Positions 1 to 7,503 of a stretch of 64,000 nucleotides of DNA are shown here, piece by piece (the first letter of the stretch is position 1; each line of letters starts with the position of its first letter). The DNA comes from Pseudomonas sp. CC120222-01a (lineage in GTDB: Bacteria; Pseudomonadota; Gammaproteobacteria; Pseudomonadales; Pseudomonadaceae). Where the stretch lies: the NCBI RefSeq assembly GCF_003097235.1, contig NZ_QEQQ01000025.1, forward strand, positions 18,466-82,465, in the 5' to 3' direction. The translations under genes and the position numbers were made by a program. The notes under the pieces are model-generated. The model was not told where the DNA came from. It did not search any database and worked only from the letters and a program-made list of their open reading frames with translations.

Positions 1-809
1 ATGTTGCCGATCGCCCCTTGCTGGGCATAGACCATGCTGCCGATGAAATAGCCCGGCGGGCCGACCAGCTGCGGCACGATGAAGTCGCCGAGGGTCAGCG
101 AGAAGGTGAAGATCGAGCCGGCGGCAATGCCGGGGATCGACAGCGGCAGGATCACCTGCCAGAACGTTTGCCCAGGCCTTGCCCCCAGGTCTGCCGAAGC
201 CTGCAGCAACGATGGCGGCAGGCGCTCCAGCGAGGCCTGTATCGGCAAGATCATGAACGGCAGCCAGATGTACACGAACACCATGAAGCGCCCCAGGTGT
301 GAGGTCGACAACGTGCTACCGCCTACGCCGGGCACGGCCAGCACGGCCTGCAGCAAGGCATCCAGGTGCAGCTGCTGGACGAACCATTGGGCCACGCCGC
401 CCTTGGCCAGCAGCAGGGTCCAGGCGTAGGTCTTGACGATGTAACTGGCCCACATGGGCATCATCACTGCGATGTAGAAGAACGCCTTGGTCTTGCCGCT
501 GGTGTAGCGCGCCATGTAGTAGGCGATCGGGAAGGCCAGCACCGCACTGGCCAGCGAGACCGCCACGGCCATGGCCAGGGTGCGCAGGATGATGTCGAAG
601 TTGGACGGGTTGAACAGCGCGGCGAAGTTGCCCAGGGTCAGCTCCGGGGTGACCGCCATGGTGAAGTCGTCGAAGGTGTAGAAGCCTTGCCACAGCAGGC
701 TGAGCAACGAGCCCAGGTAGATGGCGCCGAACCAGGTCAGCGGGGGTACCAGCAGCAGTGCCAGGTAGAGGTTGGGGCGCCGGTACAGCAGGTCGGATAC
801 GCGGCGCAT
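1..809 (-). CDS. polyamine-type ABC transporter permease (PotB/YdcU class), 3' end outside window
   Basis: Inner-membrane permease subunit of a putrescine/spermidine-type importer. The reverse strand is open from an ATG at 809 to the window edge (269 codons seen). Hydrophobic segments start at about residues 15-35, 70-98 and 110-135. The cytoplasmic EAA-type loop that docks the ATPase is visible at about 203-222 (QASADLGARPGQ core), followed by a segment rich in G and P (GDFIVPQLVGPP). The start is one base from the stop of the upstream ATPase gene, so translation is probably coupled. E. coli YdcU is about 313 residues, so roughly 45 residues are missing. The substrate is inferred from family only. 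Confidence 0.88.
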   Translation of the reverse strand, partial: MRRVSDLLYRRPNLYLALLLVPPLTWFGAIYLGSLLSLLWQGFYTFDDFTMAVTPELTLGNFAALFNPSNFDIILRTLAMAVAVSLASAVLAFPIAYYMARYTSGKTKAFFYIAVMMPMWASYIVKTYAWTLLLAKGGVAQWFVQQLHLDALLQAVLAVPGVGGSTLSTSHLGRFMVFVYIWLPFMILPIQASLERLPPSLLQASADLGARPGQTFWQVILPLSIPGIAAGSIFTFSLTLGDFIVPQLVGPPGYFIGSMVYAQQGAIGN

Positions 810-810
810 G

Positions 811-1851
811 TCAGCGGGCCTCGGCCAGGACGGTTTCCTGCAGCGCGGTCATCGCCTCGCGTGGCCAACGCACCTGCACCTGCTGGCCGGCTAGCCAGGG
901 CTGCGGCTGATCCTGCCAACGGTCATTGGCGTGGCTCACGGCCAGCAGGTGGCCGCTGTCCAGCTGCACCTCATAGCGGGTGGCGCTGCCCTGGTACTGG
1001 ATGTCGCGCAACAGGCCGCTGACCTGGACGTCTTGCGTCTGGCCGGCTTCATTCACCAGGCGAATATGCTCGGGGCGAATGGAAAACGGCGAGCGACTGC
1101 CGCTGAGCTGTTCGGCGAGGTCACCGCGGATGACGTTGGAGGTGCCAACGAATTCGGCGACGAAGGTGGTCGCGGGCTTCATGTACAGGTTGCGTGGCGT
1201 GTCGACCTGTTCGATGCGCCCACGGTTGAACACCGCCACCCGGTCCGACATCGACAGTGCTTCGGTCTGGTCGTGGGTGACGAAGATGAAGGTGATGCCC
1301 AGCTGGCGTTGCAGCTTCTTCAATTCGCCCTGCATCTGTTCGCGCAGCTTCAGGTCGAGTGCGCCCAGTGGTTCGTCGAGCAGCAGCACCCTTGGCCGGT
1401 TGACCAGGGCGCGGGCCAGGGCCACGCGCTGGCGCTGGCCGCCGGAGAGTTGCGCCGGTTTGCGTTCGCCGTAACCGGCCAGGGCGACCATGGCCAGCGC
1501 TTCTTCGGCGCGGGCATGGCGCTCGGCCTTGGCCACACCTTTCACCTTGAGGCCGTAGGCGATGTTGTCGCGCACGTTCATGTGCGGGAACAGCGCGTAG
1601 TCCTGGAACACGGTGTTGACGTCGCGTTGGTAGGGCGGCACGCCAGCGGCTTCGACGCCGTGGATGCGGATCGAGCCGCTGTTCGGTTGCTCGAAGCCGG
1701 CGATCAGGCGCAGGCAGGTGGTCTTGCCCGAGCCGGAGGGGCCGAGCATGGAGAAGAATTCGCCGTCATCGATGTCGATGCTGACCTGGTCGACGGCTTT
1801 GACCTCGCCGAAGGTGCGGGAAACCTGGGTGAACTGGACGGCTAGGGGCAT
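811..1851 (-). CDS. polyamine-type ABC transporter ATP-binding protein (PotA/YdcT class)
   Basis: ATPase that powers the importer whose permease overlaps its end. 346 residues: Walker A GPSGSGKT at 37-44, Q-loop near residue 83, signature LSGGQ at 135-139, Walker B LLLDE at 156-160, H-loop His193 (VTHDQ), then a C-terminal TOBE-like regulatory region as in PotA. An in-frame TTG lies 12 bases upstream, but the ATG at 1851 has a GGAG Shine-Dalgarno six bases before it and begins with the family-like MPLAVQF, so that start was chosen. It sits between the binding-protein gene and the permease in one minus-strand operon; a REP palindrome separates it from the binding-protein gene. Confidence 0.93.
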   Translation of the reverse strand: MPLAVQFTQVSRTFGEVKAVDQVSIDIDDGEFFSMLGPSGSGKTTCLRLIAGFEQPNSGSIRIHGVEAAGVPPYQRDVNTVFQDYALFPHMNVRDNIAYGLKVKGVAKAERHARAEEALAMVALAGYGERKPAQLSGGQRQRVALARALVNRPRVLLLDEPLGALDLKLREQMQGELKKLQRQLGITFIFVTHDQTEALSMSDRVAVFNRGRIEQVDTPRNLYMKPATTFVAEFVGTSNVIRGDLAEQLSGSRSPFSIRPEHIRLVNEAGQTQDVQVSGLLRDIQYQGSATRYEVQLDSGHLLAVSHANDRWQDQPQPWLAGQQVQVRWPREAMTALQETVLAEAR

Positions 1852-1890
1852 GGATAACTCCAAGGTAGAACTGGGTGCGCTCTGCGCCCC

Positions 1891-1957
1891 TTTCGCGACA
1901 CAAGGCCGCTCCTACAGGAGCCCGCGTTTCCTGTAGGAGCGGCCTTGTGTCGCGAAA
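1891..1957. repeat. REP-type inverted pair
   Basis: Two perfect 28-base arms (1891-1918 and 1930-1957) separated by 11 bases; each arm contains CAAGGCCGCTCCTACAGG or its complement. It lies between the binding-protein gene and the ATPase gene of the same operon, where such a stem could protect the upstream mRNA and lower downstream expression (inference). The same 28-base arm recurs at 34871 and 34911. Confidence 0.92.
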
Positions 1958-2007
1958 GGGCTGCGCAGCAGCCCCAAGTCAGGCAACACATCTTCTACAG
2001 GCCTGCG

Positions 2008-3159
2008 CTAGCGCCCGCCCATGATCGCAATGTAATCCTGGGTCCAGCGGCTATAGGGCACGAACTTGCCGCCCTGGGCCTGTGGGGTTTTCCAGAAGGC
2101 GATCTTGTCGAAGTTGTCGAAGCCGTTGGTCTTGCACCCTTCAGCCCCCAGCAGTTCACTGCCGGTACAGGCTGCCGGCACGGCCGGCAACGAGCCGAAC
2201 CAGGCCGCGACATCGCCCTGCACCTTGGGTTGCAGCGACCAGTCCATCCACTTGTAGGCGCAGTTGGGGTGCTTGGCCTCGCTGTGCAGCATGGTGGTGT
2301 CGGCCCAGCCGGTGGCGCCTTCCTTGGGAATGGTCGAGGCCACCGGCTGGTTCTCGGCCTTCAGGCCGTTGACCATGTAGCCCCACGAACTGGAGGCGAC
2401 CACGCCTTCGTTCTTCACGTCGCTCATCTGCACCGTGGCGTCGTGCCAGTAACGGTGGATCAGCGGTTGCTGCTGGCGCAGCAGTTCGAGTACGGCCTTG
2501 TACTGTGCTTCATTGAGCTCGTACGGGTCCTTGATGCCCAACTCGGGTTTGGCCGACTTCAGATACAGCGCCGCGTCGGCGATGTAGATCGGCCCGTCAT
2601 ACGCCTGCACGCGGCCCTTGTTCGGCTTGCCATCGGGCAGGTCCTGCGGCTCGAACACCACATTCCAGCTGGTCGGTGCCTGCTTGAAGGTATTGGTGTT
2701 GTACAGCAGCACGTTCGGGCCCCACTGGTACGGCGTGCCGTACACCTGCTTGTCGACCACGTACCAGCCGCCGTTCTGCAGGCGCGGGTCGATGTTCTTC
2801 CAGTTGGGGATCAGCGCCGTGTTGATGGGCTGCACGCGCTTGCCGACGATCAGGCGCAGCGAGGCGTCACCGGACGCGGTGACCAGGTCGTAGCCGCCCT
2901 TGGTCATCAGGCTGACCATTTCATCGGAGGTGGCAGCGGTCTTGACGCTGACCTTGCAGCCGGTTTCCTTCTCGAAGCCCGTGACCCAGTCGTAGGCCTT
3001 GTCGCTTTCACCGCGCTCGATATAGCCGGGCCAGGCGACGATATCCAGCCGGCCTTCGCCGGCGCCCAGGGCCTTGGGCAACTCGGCGGCCTGCAGGCCG
3101 GCGCTGGCCAGCAGCGCGCCGGTCACGGCGCCGAGCAATGCGGTCTTGTGCACTGACAT
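2008..3159 (-). CDS. periplasmic polyamine-type ABC substrate-binding protein (YdcS/PotD class)
   Basis: Extracytoplasmic ligand-binding protein of the importer. 383 residues, starting at an ATG preceded by GAGGGAA. A Sec signal peptide covers about residues 1-24 (basic start, hydrophobic GAVTGALLASAG, Ala-rich cleavage region). The mature part opens with LDIVAWPGYIERG, the first strand and loop typical of the PotD/YdcS clan, and has the expected length for a two-lobed type II binding protein. Cysteines near the C-terminus (AACTGSELLGAEGC and others) may form disulfides. First gene of the operon, followed by ATPase and permease. The ligand is most likely putrescine or spermidine, but the sequence alone does not prove this. 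Confidence 0.9.
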   Translation of the reverse strand: MSVHKTALLGAVTGALLASAGLQAAELPKALGAGEGRLDIVAWPGYIERGESDKAYDWVTGFEKETGCKVSVKTAATSDEMVSLMTKGGYDLVTASGDASLRLIVGKRVQPINTALIPNWKNIDPRLQNGGWYVVDKQVYGTPYQWGPNVLLYNTNTFKQAPTSWNVVFEPQDLPDGKPNKGRVQAYDGPIYIADAALYLKSAKPELGIKDPYELNEAQYKAVLELLRQQQPLIHRYWHDATVQMSDVKNEGVVASSSWGYMVNGLKAENQPVASTIPKEGATGWADTTMLHSEAKHPNCAYKWMDWSLQPKVQGDVAAWFGSLPAVPAACTGSELLGAEGCKTNGFDNFDKIAFWKTPQAQGGKFVPYSRWTQDYIAIMGGR

Positions 3160-3462
3160 GGTGTTCCCTCTTCTTGGAGATCTTGGTCGGGGCAGTCGTC
3201 AAGCAAGCAGTGAAGCGATGGTTATAAGCGTAGTCGCCTGTGCAAGTGGTTGGCGATGACGAGTCTAGTTGGCTTTTTGCCAGCTAATGCAAGATCCGGA
3301 AGCAAATCGTGTACGGCTTTTCGCAGGTCAATGAACGTGCAAATGGCCTGTCCGTCAGGGATAGAGGCCTGAATACCTCGCATTTCAGCCGCAAAAGCGT
3401 AGGAAGCCTGGGCTATACTTCGGCGATTTTTCCCGCTCGTTGTGAATTCCTGAGGGCTGAAT
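3160..3462. promoter_or_regulatory. divergent intergenic region, transporter / wsp operon
   Basis: About 300 bases between the two divergent operons. On the plus strand a TATACT hexamer at 3414-3419 is a possible -10 for wspA, but no convincing -35 lies 16-18 bases upstream. A GAGGG Shine-Dalgarno at 3452-3456 fixes the GTG start of wspA. A weak stem-loop (TTGGC, five T, GCCAG) lies near 3270. No open frame here looks coding. Confidence 0.45.
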
Positions 3463-5085
3463 GTGAAGAACTGGACCTTGCGCCAACGGATCCTGGCAAG
3501 TTTCGCCGTGATCATCGCCATCATGCTGCTGATGATCGTAGCCGCCTACTCGCGGCTGGTGACGATCGAAAGTGCCGAGGAGGCCGTGGGGACAGACAGT
3601 ATTCCGGGTGTCTACTACAGCTCGATGATCCGCAGCGCCTGGGTCGACAGCTACGTCACCAGCCAGCAGCTGGTGGGCCTGTCGAACCACCGTGAGATAA
3701 CCCCGGCCGACATGGAGCTGTTCAAGAGCTTCGATGATCGCCTGAAGCAGTACATGGCCAGCTACCAGGGCACTATTCAGGACACCGATGACCAGGAACG
3801 TTTCGATGTCTTCGTCAAGCTTGAGGAAAGCTACCTCAAGATCGTCGGCCAGGTGCTTGAAGCCTACCGCCAGCACAACTACGCCGAAGCCGAGCGGCTG
3901 ATCGGCGATGTGCTGACTCCTGCCTGGGTAGAAGGGCGCAAGCACCTCAACACGGTCATCGAGCACAACCGCGAGTCTGCGGATGCCGCGACCCGTGAAA
4001 TTGTCAGTGCCGTGAGCACTGCCAAGGGCAGCATGATGGTTTCGCTGCTGCTGGCGATCGTGGCCGCCGGCATCTGCGGTTTGCTGCTGATGCGCGCCAT
4101 CACCGCACCGGTACAACGCGTGGTGCATGCCCTCGACAAACTGCGTTCGGGCGACCTCAGCATGCGCCTGAGCCTGGACCGCAAGGACGAGTTCGGCGCC
4201 ATTGAAAGCGGCTTCAACGAAATGGCCGAGGCCCTGGCCAACTTGGTGGCCCAGGCGCAGCGCTCGTCGGTGCAGGTGACCACCTCGGTCACCGAGATTG
4301 CCGCCACCTCCAAGCAGCAGCAGGCCACCGCCACCGAAACGGCCGCCACCACCACCGAGATCGGTGCCACCTCGCGTGAAATCGCCGCCACCTCGCGTGA
4401 CCTGGTGCGCACCATGACCGAGGTCACTTCCGCCGCCGACCAGGCATCGAGCCTGGCAGGTTCCGGCCAGCAGGGCCTGGCGCGCATGGAAGAGACCATG
4501 CACCAGGTGATGGGCGCCGCCGACTTGGTCAACGCCAAGCTGGGCATCCTCAACGAGAAGGCCAGCAACATCACGCAAATGGTGGTGACCATCGTCAAGG
4601 TGGCCGACCAGACCAACCTGCTCTCGCTCAATGCCGCCATCGAAGCGGAAAAGGCTGGCGAATATGGCCGCGGTTTTGCCGTGGTCGCCACCGAGGTGCG
4701 GCGCCTGGCCGACCAGACGGCCGTGGCCACCTACGACATCGAGCAGATGGTGCGCGAGATCCAGTCGGCGGTGTCGGCTGGGGTGATGGGCATGGACAAG
4801 TTCTCTGAAGAAGTGCGCCGCGGCATGTTCGAGGTGCAGCAGGTGGGCGAGCAGCTGAGCCAGATCATTCACCAGGTCCAGGCCCTGGCGCCGCGGGTGC
4901 TGATGGTCAACGAGGGCATGCAGGCCCAGGCCACCGGTGCCGAGCAGATCAACCAGGCCCTGGCCCAGCTCAGCGATGCCAGCACCCAGACGGTGGAGTC
5001 ACTGCGCCAGGCCAGCTTTGCCATCGATGAGCTGAGCCAGGTGGCCGCCGGCCTGCGCGGTGGTGTATCGCGCTTCAAAGTCTGA
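3463..5085 (+). CDS. wspA: WspA, membrane chemoreceptor of the surface-sensing Wsp pathway
   Basis: Methyl-accepting receptor feeding the Wsp phosphorelay that controls c-di-GMP. 540 residues: TM1 about 10-30, a helical periplasmic domain 31-189 (4HB-type), TM2 about 190-210, HAMP 211-263, then a long signalling hairpin with tip at about 381-413 (NAAIEAEKAGE and GRGFAVVATEVRRLADQT). The protein ends at SRFKV, without a C-terminal pentapeptide tether for CheR/CheB. The start is GTG, chosen because GAGGG lies six bases upstream; an ATG two bases before it is closed at once by TGA. First gene of a seven-gene operon. By analogy with P. aeruginosa it responds to surface contact or envelope stress. 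Confidence 0.96.
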   Translation: MKNWTLRQRILASFAVIIAIMLLMIVAAYSRLVTIESAEEAVGTDSIPGVYYSSMIRSAWVDSYVTSQQLVGLSNHREITPADMELFKSFDDRLKQYMASYQGTIQDTDDQERFDVFVKLEESYLKIVGQVLEAYRQHNYAEAERLIGDVLTPAWVEGRKHLNTVIEHNRESADAATREIVSAVSTAKGSMMVSLLLAIVAAGICGLLLMRAITAPVQRVVHALDKLRSGDLSMRLSLDRKDEFGAIESGFNEMAEALANLVAQAQRSSVQVTTSVTEIAATSKQQQATATETAATTTEIGATSREIAATSRDLVRTMTEVTSAADQASSLAGSGQQGLARMEETMHQVMGAADLVNAKLGILNEKASNITQMVVTIVKVADQTNLLSLNAAIEAEKAGEYGRGFAVVATEVRRLADQTAVATYDIEQMVREIQSAVSAGVMGMDKFSEEVRRGMFEVQQVGEQLSQIIHQVQALAPRVLMVNEGMQAQATGAEQINQALAQLSDASTQTVESLRQASFAIDELSQVAAGLRGGVSRFKV

Positions 5086-5090
5086 CCAGC

Positions 5091-5597
5091 ATGACCGACC
5101 TGCATTCCTCCCCGGCAGCGCTGGCTCGCGCCAAGGGCACGCTGTACCTGCAGTTTCGCCTCAACCAGCAGCGCTTTGCCCTGGATGTGCGCGAAGTGAT
5201 CGAGGTGCTACCGCGCCGGCCACTCAAGCCGATTGCCCAGGCGCCGGCCTGGGTGGCCGGCATCCTGGCGCATCGCGGTGTGCTGGTGCCGGTGGTCGAC
5301 CTCAGCGCGCTGAGCTTTGCCCAGCCGGCCGCCGAGCGCACCAGCACGCGCCTGGTGCTGGTGCGTTACCGTCGCGAACAGGTGCTGGGGCTGATCCTCG
5401 AGCAGGCCACCGAAACCCTGCGCTGTATGCCGGACGAGTTCCAGCCCTATGGCCTGGACAACGGCGAAGCGCCTTACCTGGGCCCGGTCCGCCAGGACGC
5501 CCAAGGCCTGCTGCAGCGCATCGAGGTGGATGACCTGCTGCCAGATAGCGTGCGCGAGCTGTTGTTCCCGCACGCGCCAGGGCAGGTGACGCCATGA
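5091..5597 (+). CDS. wspB: WspB, CheW-like coupling protein
   Basis: Scaffold that links receptor WspA to kinase WspE. 168 residues, a single CheW/SH3-like domain (YLQFRLNQQRFALDV at about 19-33, then GILAHRGVLVPVVDLS at about 61-76). It starts six bases after the wspA stop and its last four bases overlap the wspC start, so the genes are translationally coupled. WspB and WspD are the two CheW proteins of the pathway; this one lacks the N-terminal cysteine segment seen in WspD. Confidence 0.94.
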   Translation: MTDLHSSPAALARAKGTLYLQFRLNQQRFALDVREVIEVLPRRPLKPIAQAPAWVAGILAHRGVLVPVVDLSALSFAQPAAERTSTRLVLVRYRREQVLGLILEQATETLRCMPDEFQPYGLDNGEAPYLGPVRQDAQGLLQRIEVDDLLPDSVRELLFPHAPGQVTP

Positions 5598-6841
5598 GCG
5601 AGCAACGTTTCTTCCGCTTCCTGCAGGAGCGTATCGGCCTGGATGTCGAGTCGGTTGGCGTGCCGATGGTGGAGCGGGCCCTGCGCCAGCGCTGTGTCGC
5701 GCTGAATGCCGCCGACCTGGACGATTACTGGGTCCGCCTGCAGCAATCGGCGGACGAGCAATTGGCTCTGATCGAGGCGGTGATCGTCCCGGAAACCTGG
5801 TTCTTCCGCTACCCGGAGTCGTTCACCGCGCTGGTCGGTCTGGCCCAGAAACGCCTGGCCGAGTTGGCCGGCGAGCGGCCATTGCGCCTGCTCAGCCTGC
5901 CGTGCTCCACAGGTGAGGAGCCTTATTCGCTGGCCATGGCCTTGCTCGATGCGGGTATGAACCCGGCCGATTTCCGCATCGACGCTATCGATATCAGCCC
6001 TAGTTCGGTGGCCAAAGGCATACAGGGCGTCTATGGGCGCAACTCGTTCCGCGGCAGCGACCTGGCCTTTCGCGAGCGGCATTTCCGTGAGTGCGATGAC
6101 GGCCACACGCTGGATGAACGGGTACGCCGGCAGGTGAACCTGGAAGTGGGCAATGTGCTCGACCCGACGCTGGCCGGCCGCAATGGCCAGTATGACTTCG
6201 TGTTCTGCCGCAACTTGCTGATCTATTTCGATGTGCCGACCCAGCAGCGGGTGTTCGAAGTACTCAAGCGCCTGGCGCAGCCGCAGGGCGTGCTGTTCAT
6301 CGGCCCTGCCGAGGGCAGCCTGCTGGCACGGTTGGGGATGCGGCCATTGGGCATTGCCCAGTCGTTTGCCTATGTGCGGCAACCGGCGGATATACCCGCA
6401 GTGCCAGTCCTGCCACCCAGCCGCGTGGCGCCGCACGTTGCCCCAAGCCGTCCAAGGCCGGTGCCGCCTTCGCGGCCGCTGCGCACGGTTGCGCCTGTGC
6501 CTTCGGCAACTGAACCGCGCGAGAGCGAAAGCGAGTTGCTGGCCAGCATCGCGCGCCAGGCCAATGCCGGCGACAGCGCCCAGGCCCGTGCCAGTTGCCA
6601 GCGCTACCTGCGCCAGTTCGCACCCAAGGCCCAGGTCTACTACTGGCTGGGGCTGCTGAGCGATACGGAAGGTGACGCACAGCAGGCGTTGAGCCTGTAC
6701 CGCAAGGCACTGTACCTGGAGCCGCAGCATCCTGAGGCATTGTTGCACCTGGCCACGTTGCTCGCTGCCCAGGGTGACGAAGCCGGTGCCCGTCGAATGC
6801 AGGAACGTGCGGCACGTGCTGGTCGGGAGTCTGAACGATGA
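5594..6841 (+). CDS. wspC: WspC, CheR-type receptor methyltransferase with TPR tail
   Basis: SAM-dependent glutamate O-methyltransferase that modifies WspA and raises pathway activity. 415 residues: a CheR N-terminal helical part at about 1-75, the methyltransferase fold with PETWFFR (about 65-71), the SAM-binding LSLPCSTGEEPYS (about 99-111) and FCRNLLIYF (about 204-212), then a proline-rich linker near 265-305 and a C-terminal TPR-like region (about 330-410, AQVYYWLGLLSDTEGDAQQA). The TPR extension is typical of WspC and may replace receptor-tail tethering, since WspA has no terminal pentapeptide. Overlaps wspB and wspD by four bases each. Confidence 0.94.
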   Translation: MSEQRFFRFLQERIGLDVESVGVPMVERALRQRCVALNAADLDDYWVRLQQSADEQLALIEAVIVPETWFFRYPESFTALVGLAQKRLAELAGERPLRLLSLPCSTGEEPYSLAMALLDAGMNPADFRIDAIDISPSSVAKGIQGVYGRNSFRGSDLAFRERHFRECDDGHTLDERVRRQVNLEVGNVLDPTLAGRNGQYDFVFCRNLLIYFDVPTQQRVFEVLKRLAQPQGVLFIGPAEGSLLARLGMRPLGIAQSFAYVRQPADIPAVPVLPPSRVAPHVAPSRPRPVPPSRPLRTVAPVPSATEPRESESELLASIARQANAGDSAQARASCQRYLRQFAPKAQVYYWLGLLSDTEGDAQQALSLYRKALYLEPQHPEALLHLATLLAAQGDEAGARRMQERAARAGRESER

Positions 6842-7503
6842 AAGCTGAACACGCGATCGAGCTGCTGGCCAATGACGATGAGCGCATTGACGACTGCTGG
6901 AACCGTATGGGTGTACACGGCAGCAAGGACTGCCCGTTGCTGGAGCGGCATATCCATTGTCGCAACTGCGAAGTCTACGCGGCGGCGGCCACGCGCCTGC
7001 TCGACCGCTACGCGCTGATCGAAACGGACCTGGCGTACGAAACCGCCCCCGTCGAAACCTCGGCCGGGCGCTCGCTGCTGCTGTTCCGCCTGGGCGAAGA
7101 GTGGCTGGCCCTGGCCACTGCCTGCCTGGCCGAGATCGCCCCCCTGCAAGCGGTGCATTCTTTACCGCATCAACGCTCCCGGGTACTGCAAGGGGTCGCC
7201 AATGTGCGCGGCGCGCTGGTGCCGTGCCTGTCACTGGGCGACCTGCTGGGCGTGGAGCGCTTGTCCGAGCAGGCGCGCAGCGGTCGGGCCATGCCACGCA
7301 TGCTGATCCTGGCAGCGTCGGGCGGGCCAGTGGTCATGGCGGTGGACGAGATCGATGGCATTCACCGCCTCGATGCCCCATTGCAGGGTGCTGGCGAGCA
7401 TGCCGCACCGTTCACCGCTGCGGTCTTGCAATGGCGAGGGCGCAGTGTGCGGGTGCTGGACGATCAACACTTACTGTCTGCCGTGCAGCGGAGCCTGTCA
7501 TGA
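6838..7503 (+). CDS. wspD: WspD, CheW-like coupling protein with N-terminal four-cysteine segment
   Basis: Second coupling protein between WspA and WspE. 221 residues. Residues 1-50 carry four cysteines, C20, C32, C41 and C44, in a short segment (CWNRMGVHGSKDC ... HIHCRNCEVY) that also holds two histidines. The rest (about 75-220) is a CheW domain (LLLFRLGEEWLALA, GVANVRGALVPCLSLGDLL, VMAVDEIDGI). The spacing suggests a metal or Fe-S site, which is inference. Four-base overlaps with wspC and wspE. Confidence 0.93.
   Translation: MKAEHAIELLANDDERIDDCWNRMGVHGSKDCPLLERHIHCRNCEVYAAAATRLLDRYALIETDLAYETAPVETSAGRSLLLFRLGEEWLALATACLAEIAPLQAVHSLPHQRSRVLQGVANVRGALVPCLSLGDLLGVERLSEQARSGRAMPRMLILAASGGPVVMAVDEIDGIHRLDAPLQGAGEHAAPFTAAVLQWRGRSVRVLDDQHLLSAVQRSLS

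Noticed and set aside
3268..3292. stem-loop TTGGC-TTTTT-GCCAG as a terminator
   Set aside because: Stem is short, has a mismatch on extension, and lies in a divergent promoter region where no transcript should end.
3385..4872. 495-codon open frame antisense to wspA
   Set aside because: His/Gly-rich shadow typical of GC-rich DNA; wspA on the other strand has clear receptor domains.
5474..7297. 607-codon frame antisense to wspB, wspC and wspD
   Set aside because: Crosses three coupled genes and has no protein-like pattern.
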